64,000 nt of DNA from JAQUYS01 sp964430665 (lineage in GTDB: Archaea > Nanobdellota > Nanobdellia > Woesearchaeales > SKGA01). Below the pieces are notes generated by a model that was not told the DNA's origin, did no database searches, and saw only the letters and a program-made list of their open reading frames with translations. Positions 44,537 through 53,669 of the stretch are shown here, one piece after another (within the stretch, counting starts at the first letter, position 1; each line of letters opens with the position of its first letter). Location of the stretch: assembly GCA_964430665.1 (NCBI GenBank), contig CAYSFC010000002.1:1-64000 (forward strand). The letters run 5' to 3'. Both the position numbers and the translations under genes were made by a program.

Positions 44537-45811
44537 TTAAGACTTTTTTTGAGACACAGAATCTTTAGATTCTAGTGTTTTTTTTGTTTCTTCAATTAAT
44601 CTTTCTGTAAAATTAGTTTTACTTTCACCATCATATTGTTCTGTATCAAGAATTTTAATCAAGTTTTGAATCAATTCTCTTTCATCACAATCTTCAGGCA
44701 AATTAATTTGTCCTAAATGCTCAAAAATGGTGTTTTTCTCAATATCTTCAGAAGATTCTTCAGAAATTTCCATCTCAACAAATTCTTTACTTTTCAATTT
44801 ATTTGTGTTTTGTAAGACAATATATGCTCCTTCATCAAGAAAATTTCTATTTATTAATCTGAAATCAATATCTCCAACTTTACCTTCTTTTAATTTCCCA
44901 AAAAAACGAATTAAAACTATTTTATCTTTAAAATTTCCTTTAATTATTTCTTTTTCGATTTTTTCATTTATATCATCTGAAGTCTTATTTTCACAATCTA
45001 TATGTATTGCAACAACTTCTTTCGAAGGTATTTCTTTTATTTGATACTTATTATTTTCATAAAATACAAATGAACCTTTTCTTAGCTTTTCTAGTTCTGA
45101 GAATGAATTTGGAAATGTAGGCCCAGGAAAAACCACAGGGTTTTTCCACTTGCTGTGATCTGAACTCTGGCTTTCAGTTTCTGCATTCTGTTCACGGTCT
45201 TTCTGAGCACGTATATGAACGTGGCCTCCAGCATAGTAATCAAATCCAGGAGGTAAAGTTTTAACGGAAAAGGAATCCATCATTTCTAATTCTTTAGGAA
45301 TCATTTCTTTTATTGCTGTATGAAACATAAATATTTTAAATTGATCTGAGACTAAATTATTATAATCTAATTTACCGTAGTAGTTTTTATCTAACATACC
45401 TTTCTTTCCAATAATTCCTGTAATATGTGTTTTAGTCTTAGAATCAATTGTCCATTCTAACATCAAAGAATTATCTGGAGTTATTTTGCCTTTGAAAACA
45501 TTAATCATAAAACCAGCTTTCTCTAATATATCTAACATGGTTTTTCCATTAGGAGAAAAATCATGACTTCCAGGAATAAAATATACTGGTATTTCTTTCT
45601 CTTTTAAATTTTTGAAAATAGAAACTGTTTCTTTTAACGTTTCAATCTTGGGCAATGCAGTATTAAATAAATCTCCTGCCATTAAGAAAAAGTCAACATT
45701 TTTTTCAATTCCAAAATCTATGACATAATTTAAATTATCTAAACTTAGTTTATTTAATTTTTCATCTCTATATCCATCCAAATGAGAATCTGCAAAATGA
45801 ACAAATTTCAT
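44537..45811 (-). CDS. mre11: Mre11-type DNA repair nuclease
   Basis: Calcineurin-like nuclease for double-strand break processing. Phosphoesterase motifs are FADSHLDGY (I), FFLMAGDLFNT (II), FIPGSHDFSP (III, with S in place of N in GNHD), FMFHTAIKE (IV) and YAGGHVHIRA (V). A hydrophilic insertion of about 20 residues (AQKDREQNAETESQSSDHSK) follows motif V, encoded by DNA that is less AT-rich than its surroundings. Length is 424 aa. No Rad50 gene is adjacent, unlike the usual mre11-rad50 pair. GGGAGAAGT precedes the ATG. Confidence 0.88.
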   Translation of the reverse strand: MKFVHFADSHLDGYRDEKLNKLSLDNLNYVIDFGIEKNVDFFLMAGDLFNTALPKIETLKETVSIFKNLKEKEIPVYFIPGSHDFSPNGKTMLDILEKAGFMINVFKGKITPDNSLMLEWTIDSKTKTHITGIIGKKGMLDKNYYGKLDYNNLVSDQFKIFMFHTAIKEMIPKELEMMDSFSVKTLPPGFDYYAGGHVHIRAQKDREQNAETESQSSDHSKWKNPVVFPGPTFPNSFSELEKLRKGSFVFYENNKYQIKEIPSKEVVAIHIDCENKTSDDINEKIEKEIIKGNFKDKIVLIRFFGKLKEGKVGDIDFRLINRNFLDEGAYIVLQNTNKLKSKEFVEMEISEESSEDIEKNTIFEHLGQINLPEDCDERELIQNLIKILDTEQYDGESKTNFTERLIEETKKTLESKDSVSQKKS

Positions 45812-45842
45812 ATTACTTCTCCCTTGAATTTAAAATTTATTT

Positions 45843-46403
45843 TCATTTTTTATATTCTTCTCTCAATTTTGAATAAATCAAAGTATTTTCAAAATCTCCA
45901 AAGTAACTATTATATTTGTCTTGTCTTTCTTTACCTTCGAAGAAATAATTATTTTTCTTAGCAACTCCTTCAGAAGCTACATTTCTTTCATTCATTTTTA
46001 TAACTATTCTATTAAGTTCTTGTTCTTCAAAAAATTCTTTTTCTAAAATTTTTACAGCTTCACTAGTATAACCTTTTCTAATATGCTTCAAAGAAATCCA
46101 ATATCCAATCTCTCCAGACTTATTTCTAGCATTTAAATCAAAAATAGCAATATTTCCGATATATTCTTCATTAACGTAAATACCATATTCTATCTTTTTT
46201 TCTTCTTCGAAATCTTTTTCTTTATCAAATAAATACTTCAGAGTATCTTCGGCAACTTGAGTATATTCAACCCACTCAAACCAAGGTTTAAGATGTTCCC
46301 TACTCTCATCAATATTTTTAAATATAACTTTTGCCAATTCTATATTTGGAAAGGTTCTTTTCAGAACAAGTCTTTCACCCTTTAATTCGTCTTTAAATTC
46401 CAT
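45843..46403 (-). CDS. GNAT acetyltransferase, RimJ/RimL-like
   Basis: 186 aa. The pattern LKGERLVLKRTFPNIELAKV at the start, IGYWISLKHIRKGYTSEAVK (acetyl-CoA binding motif A with the R/Q-x-x-G-x-A-like loop) and RIVIKMNERNVASEGVAKKN with NYFFEG near the end match N-acetyltransferases acting on protein N-termini or antibiotics. The substrate is not known. It is 31 bp upstream of mre11 on the same strand. Confidence 0.87.
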   Translation of the reverse strand: MEFKDELKGERLVLKRTFPNIELAKVIFKNIDESREHLKPWFEWVEYTQVAEDTLKYLFDKEKDFEEEKKIEYGIYVNEEYIGNIAIFDLNARNKSGEIGYWISLKHIRKGYTSEAVKILEKEFFEEQELNRIVIKMNERNVASEGVAKKNNYFFEGKERQDKYNSYFGDFENTLIYSKLREEYKK

Positions 46404-46476
46404 GTTTCAAAGAATTTCATTCTAATATATTAAATTAGCGCTATATTTATATACCTCTATGTGTTGAAAATTCCAT

Positions 46477-47358
46477 ATGGAATATGTTATTGCATTAGAT
46501 ATAGGTGGGACAAAAATAGAGGGAGCTATAATTTCTCAGAAAGGAGCTATTTCTCATACTAAAAAAATATATCTTCATAAAAATGATGACAAAAACAAAG
46601 TTTTAAATCACATATTATATGTTTCACAATTCTTAAAACACGTTACAACATATCCTATTAAATCTATTGGTATTTCATTCTCAGGAATAATAAATTCTAA
46701 AGGAGTTTTGATTTCTCAAGGAAATAAATTAGATGTTTTAAATGGGGTAAATATAAAATCTGTAATTCAAAAAAAATTGAATCTTCCTGTTTTCATTGAA
46801 AATGATGCTAATTGTTTTGCTTTAGCTGAAAGTATTTATGGAAAGTATAAAGATGCTAAATCTTTATTAGGAGTGATTTGGGGTACGAATATAGGTAGTG
46901 GTTTAATTATAAATAAACAAATATTTGAAGGTGCTCAAGGAGGTGCTGGAGAAATTGGTCGGATTAAAGTTCCATTTTATTTAAACCAAAATCAAAAAAA
47001 CCATTATCAAATAGGGCATATTTGTGGAGGAAAATATATAGAACATAATTATTCAAAAGATTTAGATGCTTCCAAAATATTAGTCTCCAAAGATGCTGAA
47101 GCAAAAAAAATATCAAAAGTAGCTATAAGTTCTTTTGCATGGGTTCTTTCATCTGTTGTTAATACTTTAAATCCTGAAGTAATTGTTTTAGGAGGAGGGG
47201 TTAGCAATGTTCCAAAGTCAGTTTATACTCTCATAAAAAAGGAAATGAAAAAATATTGCGATCCTTACTTGTATAAAAGTTTAAAATTAGAAAAATATTC
47301 TTTAAGAAACGATGCAGGACTCTTAGGAGCGGCATATTTGGCGTATAAATACACATAA
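46477..47358 (+). CDS. ROK-family sugar kinase lacking the zinc cysteines
   Basis: 293 aa. The phosphate loop is ALDIGGTKIEGAII (residues 5-18), the catalytic Asp is in VFIENDANCFALAE and the ROK signature region is IGSGLIINKQIFEGAQGGAG. The usual ROK zinc site CxCGxxGCxE is replaced by GHICGGKYIE, leaving a single Cys. C-terminal NPEVIVLGGGVS and NDAGLLGAAY fit the family. It may be a glucokinase or N-acetylhexosamine kinase. A TATA-like CTATATTTATATA lies about 25-35 bp before the ATG. Confidence 0.87.
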   Translation: MEYVIALDIGGTKIEGAIISQKGAISHTKKIYLHKNDDKNKVLNHILYVSQFLKHVTTYPIKSIGISFSGIINSKGVLISQGNKLDVLNGVNIKSVIQKKLNLPVFIENDANCFALAESIYGKYKDAKSLLGVIWGTNIGSGLIINKQIFEGAQGGAGEIGRIKVPFYLNQNQKNHYQIGHICGGKYIEHNYSKDLDASKILVSKDAEAKKISKVAISSFAWVLSSVVNTLNPEVIVLGGGVSNVPKSVYTLIKKEMKKYCDPYLYKSLKLEKYSLRNDAGLLGAAYLAYKYT

Positions 47359-47387
47359 TTTTATATATTTTTAGGTTTAATGAGGAG

Positions 47388-50165
47388 ATGATGACAAATT
47401 TGACAGATTCAAATAATGCATTTAAACATTGGTATTTGAGATCTGTAGATGAAATATTTTCAGATTTGAATTCTTCTCAAAATGGTCTGAATGAATCCAG
47501 CATACAAGAAAACTTAAAGAAATATGGTTCTAATGTTATTGCGCAACAGGAAAAAAATAAAGTATTAAAAATTTTATTTAGAAATTTTAATTCTTTGTTA
47601 ATTTATGTTTTATTAGGTGCATCTTTAATTTCTTTCTTTTCAAATCACATGATTGAATTTATTGCAATAATAGTTATAATATTTATAACTGTTTTTTCAG
47701 GATTTATACAAGAATATAATGCAGGAAAGTCTTTAGAAGCTTTAGCCAAATTAACTGTAAAATATGTTTTTGTGATAAGAGATGGTGTAAAGAAAAAAAT
47801 AAAATCTGAAGATTTAGTTGTGGGAGATATAATTCTTTTTGAAAGAGGAATGATTGTTCCGGCAGATATTAGAATCATTGAAAGCAATAATGTTTCTGTG
47901 AATGAGTCTATATTAACCGGAGAATCTGATTTAAAATATAAACGGAATGAACCTATATCTGAACAAAATTTATTTATCACAGAACAACACAACATGTTAT
48001 TTTCAGGAACAAGTATAACAAATGGAAATGGTAAAGGAATTGTAGTTTCTACAGGTTTAAAGTCTCAAATCGGTAAAATTTCTGCCGATCTTAAAAAAAT
48101 AGGAAATGAAATAAGTCCTCTTCAAAAGCAAATTAATGCAATGAGTAAAAAAATATCTTTCATGGTATTGTTTATTTGTATTTTATTGTTTTCTATAATG
48201 ATGTTAAAAGAGTTTAATATATTTGAATCTTTAGTTATGATTAGTGCAGTTGCAGTTTCAGGAATTCCTGAATCTTTCCCGCTTGCTTTAACTATTGCTC
48301 TTTCAACAGGTGTTAAGAAAATGGCTAAAAAAAATGCCATAGTTAAAGATTTAGCTTCTGTTGAAACTTTAGGAACTTGCACTGTGATTTGTACAGATAA
48401 AACTGGAACTTTAACTGAGAATAAAATGTTGGCTCAAAAAATTTATTTTTCTGATGATGTTGAATTAACTTATCATGGAAAAGATTATGAACCTTTTTCC
48501 AAATTTACTCTAAAGAATAAATTAGTTGATAAAAAAACATTAAATAAATATTCTCAATTCTTTAATACATGTATTTTATGTAACAATTCTTCAACTTTCT
48601 TAAAACCCGAATCTGGTTGGATTCTTGAAGGGGAACCGACAGAAGGAGCGTTATTAACTGTAGCAAAAGCATCAGGAATTGAAGATGAAGCTGTACGTGA
48701 AATTCAAAAAAGATTATTTGAAATTCCATTCGATCCCTTTGAAAAATATATGGCTACAATTAATAAAAATCCTTCATCAAAAAAACTTAATACTATATAT
48801 CTTAAAGGAGCTGCAGAAAAGATTCTTTCAATGTGTTCTTATTTTAGAGATAAAAAAGGACATATTAAAAAACTAAAAAAGTCTGATTTAGAGAGATTTG
48901 AAAAACAAATACACAACTATACTAATGAAACTTATAGAGTTTTAGGATTAGCTACAAAAAACATCTCAGCATCATTTAAATTTAAAAATGCTGATAAAGA
49001 TTCAAAAAAATTAAAATCAAATTATATTTTTGAAGGTTTAATAGCCATAGAAGATCCAGTAAGAGAAGAAGTTAAACAAGCAATAAAAGAGTGCAATACT
49101 GCAAACGTTAAAGTTATAATGATAACTGGAGATCATAAAAAAACAGCCATGAGTGTTGGAAAAAAACTAGGTATTATAAAATCTTTAAAAGACTTGGTTT
49201 TAGAAGGCTCAGAATTAGATGAACTAACTGACGAAGAGTTAGATGAAATAATATTGAAAGTATCTATTTTTGCAAGAACAACACCAGATCATAAATTTAG
49301 AATTGTTGAATCCTTACAAAGATGTGGAGAGATAGTTGCTATGACTGGAGATGGTGTTAATGATGCGCCTGCTCTAAAAAAAGCAGATATTGGTGTTTCT
49401 ATGGGTAAAGCCGGAACTGATGTGGCTAGAGAAGCTTCAAACATGGTTCTTGCAGACGACAATTTTGCCACAATAGTAAACGCTATACGAGAAGGAAGAT
49501 CTATATATAGTAACATTAGACGATTCATATATTATTTGTTGGTTGGAAATTTCACAGAAGTTTCTTTAATAGTTATAGCGTTTTTATTTGGTTTATTAAC
49601 TCCTTTAACAGCCATAATGATATTGTTTGTTAACTTAATTACAAGTTCCTTACCTGCAATGGCTCTAAGTATAGAACCTACTCATCCTAAAATAATGCAT
49701 CAAAAACCCCGAAATTCAAAAGAAAACCTGTTATCAAAATATATTTTATTAAAAATAATTTCAGTGGTTCCTCTTTTATTATTGGGAACATTAGGTGTAT
49801 TTTTATGGCATCTAAAATATGACTTTGTATCGATAGAAAAAGTTAGAACTGTTGTTTTTGTAACTTTAATATTATTTGAATTATTTCATGTATTTAATAC
49901 ACGTTCCTTACACTCGTCAATATTCAATAAAAACTTTTTTTCAAACAAATATGTTTTCATCTCTGTTTTCATCTCTGCAATATTAACATTATTGGCCGTC
50001 CAAACACAAATAGGAAGATTAGTATTCAAAACAATTTCTTTAACAGGTGTTGAATGGTTAATTTTAGTGGCTATTTCTTTTACAGTTATATTGTTTTCAG
50101 AAATGTTAAAAGCTTTAGTTAATAGTGAAATAGAAGAACAAAGATCATTACATATGAGAATATAA
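47388..50165 (+). CDS. P-type cation-transporting ATPase (P2-like)
   Basis: 925 aa with ten helices. The actuator domain has ESILTGES (TGES), the phosphorylation site is CTDKTGTLTEN, ATP binding includes LKGAAEKILSMC, and the hinge is MTGDGVNDAPALKKADIG. Membrane helix 4 has SGIPESFPLAL with the ion-binding Glu; helix 5 has VGNFTEV (Asn and Glu kept). In helix 6, NLITSSLPA has Ser where SERCA and PMR1 have Asp (NLVTDGLPA). So the ion may not be calcium. Start at 47388 or 47391; a TATA-like tract ends about 18 bp upstream. Confidence 0.93.
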   Translation: MMTNLTDSNNAFKHWYLRSVDEIFSDLNSSQNGLNESSIQENLKKYGSNVIAQQEKNKVLKILFRNFNSLLIYVLLGASLISFFSNHMIEFIAIIVIIFITVFSGFIQEYNAGKSLEALAKLTVKYVFVIRDGVKKKIKSEDLVVGDIILFERGMIVPADIRIIESNNVSVNESILTGESDLKYKRNEPISEQNLFITEQHNMLFSGTSITNGNGKGIVVSTGLKSQIGKISADLKKIGNEISPLQKQINAMSKKISFMVLFICILLFSIMMLKEFNIFESLVMISAVAVSGIPESFPLALTIALSTGVKKMAKKNAIVKDLASVETLGTCTVICTDKTGTLTENKMLAQKIYFSDDVELTYHGKDYEPFSKFTLKNKLVDKKTLNKYSQFFNTCILCNNSSTFLKPESGWILEGEPTEGALLTVAKASGIEDEAVREIQKRLFEIPFDPFEKYMATINKNPSSKKLNTIYLKGAAEKILSMCSYFRDKKGHIKKLKKSDLERFEKQIHNYTNETYRVLGLATKNISASFKFKNADKDSKKLKSNYIFEGLIAIEDPVREEVKQAIKECNTANVKVIMITGDHKKTAMSVGKKLGIIKSLKDLVLEGSELDELTDEELDEIILKVSIFARTTPDHKFRIVESLQRCGEIVAMTGDGVNDAPALKKADIGVSMGKAGTDVAREASNMVLADDNFATIVNAIREGRSIYSNIRRFIYYLLVGNFTEVSLIVIAFLFGLLTPLTAIMILFVNLITSSLPAMALSIEPTHPKIMHQKPRNSKENLLSKYILLKIISVVPLLLLGTLGVFLWHLKYDFVSIEKVRTVVFVTLILFELFHVFNTRSLHSSIFNKNFFSNKYVFISVFISAILTLLAVQTQIGRLVFKTISLTGVEWLILVAISFTVILFSEMLKALVNSEIEEQRSLHMRI

Positions 50166-50167
50166 AA

Positions 50168-50986
50168 TTAAAGTAATGGGTTTTTTCCACCATATTCTGC
50201 GTGGAATTCTCCTCCTCTAAATTCAAGAGAAAATATATCATGATTACATTTTGTAGTTCTCATCTTAACTATATTTATTTCCCTTATTTGTCTTCTTCTA
50301 TATGTTGCTAGATTAATATATATTACTGCATCTGATAGAAAATCCTCATCATATTCTCCATATTTTTTATTTTCTGTAGGTGAAGATTCAGATATTAAAA
50401 AAGAAGTTATATTCAAATCTCTTAAAAATTCAAAAAAGAAAAATAGTTCTATACGTGGATTCTGAAATTTAGAAACAACATACAATGCACTAAGAGAATC
50501 TAATACAAACAAGTCAAGTCTACTTTTTTCCTTTATTCTTTTAACTATGTTTTTTACTACATTTAGCCAACTTTTATTTTCATTCATATTAATTTCTTTA
50601 ATTTCTTTTCGTATACATCCAATATCAACTAAAATCAAAGAACCTACATCATGAGAATTCATTTTTTGAATTTCTGTATTCATTGTAGATAAATCTTTTA
50701 ATATTACAAGATTAATTTTAGTTAAATCATAATCCATATTAATCATATGGTTTATTATTGAAGAATAAGATTGTTCTAGTGAAATATATAATGCATTTTT
50801 TTTATTTTTTAGAACTTCATTATATAATATGTTAAAACTAACAGAAGACTTCATAGTTCCAGATGCTCCTGAAATTAAACTTATGTGTCCTTCAGGAATT
50901 CCATTTTGTATTTGTTCATCCAATCCAACTATGTGTGTTTTTATACGTTTTATGTCTTCTTTTTTAGACACCAACATCTCACTCAT
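50168..50986 (-). CDS. Single-domain KaiC-like RecA-superfamily ATPase with altered P-loop
   Basis: 272 aa from ATG 50986, chosen because GGTGA lies 5 bp upstream. It opens THIVGLDEQIQNGIPEGHIS, a KaiC/RadA-like entry. The P-loop is GASGTMKS (residues 40-47), with Met in place of the second conserved Gly. The Walker B region is LDLFVLDSLSALYVV. The C-terminal part (VIYINLATYRRRQIREINIV, then KMRTTKCNHD) matches the KaiC core end. There is only one domain. The ATG overlaps the end of the beta-propeller gene by 8 bp, so the two are translationally coupled. Confidence 0.86.
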   Translation of the reverse strand: MSEMLVSKKEDIKRIKTHIVGLDEQIQNGIPEGHISLISGASGTMKSSVSFNILYNEVLKNKKNALYISLEQSYSSIINHMINMDYDLTKINLVILKDLSTMNTEIQKMNSHDVGSLILVDIGCIRKEIKEINMNENKSWLNVVKNIVKRIKEKSRLDLFVLDSLSALYVVSKFQNPRIELFFFFEFLRDLNITSFLISESSPTENKKYGEYDEDFLSDAVIYINLATYRRRQIREINIVKMRTTKCNHDIFSLEFRGGEFHAEYGGKNPLL

Positions 50987-52247
50987 TATGCTCACCTTTA
51001 TTAAATTTGAAATTACTTATTTTTCCTGATTTTGTATTAACAACTAATTCGTCCTTGTCATTTATAGTTGCACAACCTACAATCATGTCATCTGTTTTAA
51101 ATTGCCAAAGTTTTCTTCCAACAAAACTCCCTGTTTCTTTATTAGTTATATTAGCATAGTTATTTGTTTGAGTAACTATACCTGAAACTCCAGGTATATA
51201 GTTCAACATATATGAACCTTCGCTATCTAGAATGTATAAATTGTGATCATAACTTCCAGCAATAATTTCTAAGTGTCCATCATTATCAATATCTGCAACA
51301 ATAGGTGTACTTACAACCCAAAAGTCAGTTTCATATGACCAAATCTTTTCTCCTTTATTATTTAAACAATAAATATTGTTGTCACAAGAACCAAACAATA
51401 TTTCCAATTTATGATCTTTATTTATGTCAGTTATATTTACTTTAGACATTATTGCGCCATTTGTATCGAAAGACCAAATCAATTCTCCATCTAAACTTAA
51501 ATTATATAATGTTCCATCTAAAGATCCAACAATCAAAGATAATTTACCATTATTTTCAAGATCATTCACTTCAACATCTGCAGAAATTTTATCTTTCGTT
51601 TTGTATGACCAAAACATTTCTCCTTTAAAATTATATGCTTTGATATTTCCTTCATTTGTTCCAAAAACTAATTTATTCTGAACTAAAAGTGGTCTATTTT
51701 CAATTCCTTCTCCAACATCAAAAAACGTTATTTCTTCACCCTTTGATGAAATTATGTGAATTGTTCCTCCTAAAGTTCCAATAACAATTTGTTTAAATTT
51801 ATCTCCTGTTAAATCCATTATTAAAGGAGAACCTCTTATTGCGCTTTTTGCATCATAAGACCACATTAATTCGCCTTTAGTATTCAAACAATATAATTTT
51901 CCTGATTCAGAACCAAAAACAATTTCCTTTTCACCATCATTATTTATATCATCAACATTAGGTGTTGATTTTATGCTATTTGCTTCATCATCATCTAAAA
52001 ACATTAATTCAACATTACTAACATTTTCTTTTGTATCAAATATCCATTTAACTTTTGCATTTTCATCTAGAGAAAAAACTTTTCCTTCTTTTGTTCCAAA
52101 AAGAATTTCGACTTCGTTTTTATCAGTTTTTTGAGTTATTATAGGAGTTGTTAAAATCACAGATTTAGAATCATATTTCCATTTTTGATTCATCAATTTT
52201 TCATTTTCGCCCCAAAGACGTTTAAATGCATAAATTATTTTCTTCAT
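50979..52247 (-). CDS. Cytoplasmic beta-propeller protein (PQQ/FG-GAP-like repeats)
   Basis: 422 aa from ATG 52247. About seven repeats are seen, each with a pattern like GSESGKLYCLNTKGELMWSY followed by a DINNDGEKEIVFG-type calcium-loop strand (DxNxDG). Together they would form a closed beta-propeller of the outer-membrane BamB/PQQ and FG-GAP type. No signal peptide or membrane segment is visible, which is unusual for these repeats. The stop overlaps the KaiC-like ATPase start. A TATA-like TTTATATAAA lies about 20-30 bp upstream. It may be a sensor or scaffold for the ATPase (inference). Confidence 0.83.
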   Translation of the reverse strand: MKKIIYAFKRLWGENEKLMNQKWKYDSKSVILTTPIITQKTDKNEVEILFGTKEGKVFSLDENAKVKWIFDTKENVSNVELMFLDDDEANSIKSTPNVDDINNDGEKEIVFGSESGKLYCLNTKGELMWSYDAKSAIRGSPLIMDLTGDKFKQIVIGTLGGTIHIISSKGEEITFFDVGEGIENRPLLVQNKLVFGTNEGNIKAYNFKGEMFWSYKTKDKISADVEVNDLENNGKLSLIVGSLDGTLYNLSLDGELIWSFDTNGAIMSKVNITDINKDHKLEILFGSCDNNIYCLNNKGEKIWSYETDFWVVSTPIVADIDNDGHLEIIAGSYDHNLYILDSEGSYMLNYIPGVSGIVTQTNNYANITNKETGSFVGRKLWQFKTDDMIVGCATINDKDELVVNTKSGKISNFKFNKGEHNE

Positions 52248-52314
52248 CAACCTTTATTTAAAGAATTGTTTATATAAAGCTTTCGTCAAAGAAGTTATTA
52301 CTCAACAATAGAGT

Positions 52315-52336
52315 AAGAGGAAATATATTTCCTCTT
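52315..52336. terminator. Perfect 22-bp palindrome downstream of the serpin gene
   Basis: AAGAGGAAATA followed directly by its reverse complement TATTTCCTCTT. It lies 15 bp after the serpin stop on the minus strand, preceded there by a T-rich run (52337-52350). It could act as a terminator or 3' stabilising hairpin for the serpin messenger, or as a protein-binding palindrome before the propeller gene, which is transcribed away from it. Confidence 0.5.
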
Positions 52337-52350
52337 TAAAAAAATAAAAA

Positions 52351-53577
52351 TTATTCTTGTATTGGTTCGTTAACTTTTCCCATAAAAAGAATAGTTCCTG
52401 TTTCAACATCCTCTATAGTAAATATAAATGGATGATCTGCTCTAAAAATAGGTGTAGGATTCTCTTCACCAGGACCTATTGATGTAAGTCCTATAGTAAC
52501 CACCGTTGATGCAGCCGCTTCAGTACCTTTTTCATCTAACTCAACAAATGCTTGATGAATAACGTTTCCAATAAATAATTCAGGTTCTCCATTCATTCCT
52601 GAAAAGTCAGCTTTATTTGTAAATGCAAGAGGCATTCCTAATTCACTAAGAGTTTGAACTAATTCATATTTGGTTTCAAATTTAAATTTAGGAAGATATA
52701 CTTTTACTTCAGGTTCTTCATGTAATAAATCATCCCACGAATCAATATTTTTTAATTCATCTTCAATTATAGAAATATTGTTTTCCTTAGGCAAATAAAT
52801 TTGCATATATAATTCCTCTCCTTTATATGGAAGTCTAATTGTTTGTAATTTTTCATTTTCTCCATATTCAAAAGAATCTTTTATATACATAGTATCAGCT
52901 TCAATTCTGTTTTCAGGAGTTACGTAAAATAATTTTTTAGTTGTATTTCCAGAACCAAACCTTTTCAACCATTCACTTTTAAAATATATTGCGTTTGTAA
53001 GAATTAACCTTGTGTTAGATGTTACATCCTCTTCACCCAAAATATCTTTAATTTTAGTATTTGTTTTTTCTTCAACCCATAAATTTATTTTATTTAAAGA
53101 AGCAACAGGATTGTTTACGAAATCAACATTTGTAACTTGTCCATCATAAAATTGAGAAACTGTTTGAGTATATTCAGGTAATAATTTATAAGTTTCTTCT
53201 AACCACAACGCATTTGCAGTATAAAGATTGTATTCTTCATGTTCTCCATTAATTGCATTATAAATTGCTGCATATGAACTTCCTCTTTTATTCTTTTCTT
53301 CTAAAAATCCAAAAACATTTCTAATCTCTTCTGCAGTTTCTCCCTTTGCACCTTCATAAGTCATAGCCAATGCAGTAGATATGCTGTATGGTGAAATAAA
53401 CACGTTTCCGTCATCTTTGTGTTTTAAATACATATCAATACCAAATTGATTAATAGAATCTATTGTTGTCAAAACATCTTCTTTTGTTGCGTTGGTACTA
53501 TCAGCTATAAAAACACTAGAACTACAACCCGTAAAAAGAAATACTACTAAAATTAAACTTATTATTTTGAATTTCAT
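52351..53577 (-). CDS. Lipoprotein serpin (serine protease inhibitor)
   Basis: 408 aa. A lipoprotein-like signal peptide ends in the box LFTGC with Cys18. The serpin fold is clear: NVFISPYSISTALAMTYEGA, LILTNAIYFKSEWLKRF, then VIHQAFVELDEKGTEAAAST with the inhibitory hinge (Gly-Thr-Glu-Ala-Ala-Ala). Counting Gly351 as P15 puts the scissile bond at Thr365-Ser366. The C-terminus HPFIFTIEDVETGTILFMGK is complete. The intact hinge points to a working inhibitor anchored outside the cell. Serpins are scarce in archaea. TATA-like ATATATAAAA is upstream. Confidence 0.95.
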   Translation of the reverse strand: MKFKIISLILVVFLFTGCSSSVFIADSTNATKEDVLTTIDSINQFGIDMYLKHKDDGNVFISPYSISTALAMTYEGAKGETAEEIRNVFGFLEEKNKRGSSYAAIYNAINGEHEEYNLYTANALWLEETYKLLPEYTQTVSQFYDGQVTNVDFVNNPVASLNKINLWVEEKTNTKIKDILGEEDVTSNTRLILTNAIYFKSEWLKRFGSGNTTKKLFYVTPENRIEADTMYIKDSFEYGENEKLQTIRLPYKGEELYMQIYLPKENNISIIEDELKNIDSWDDLLHEEPEVKVYLPKFKFETKYELVQTLSELGMPLAFTNKADFSGMNGEPELFIGNVIHQAFVELDEKGTEAAASTVVTIGLTSIGPGEENPTPIFRADHPFIFTIEDVETGTILFMGKVNEPIQE

Positions 53578-53669
53578 GCTTGTTTAAATATTTTCAAATA
53601 TATAAAACATACTATGTTCTTATCGTAATATTTAAATACTGAAATAAAATTTAAAGGATAGGTGTTTAA

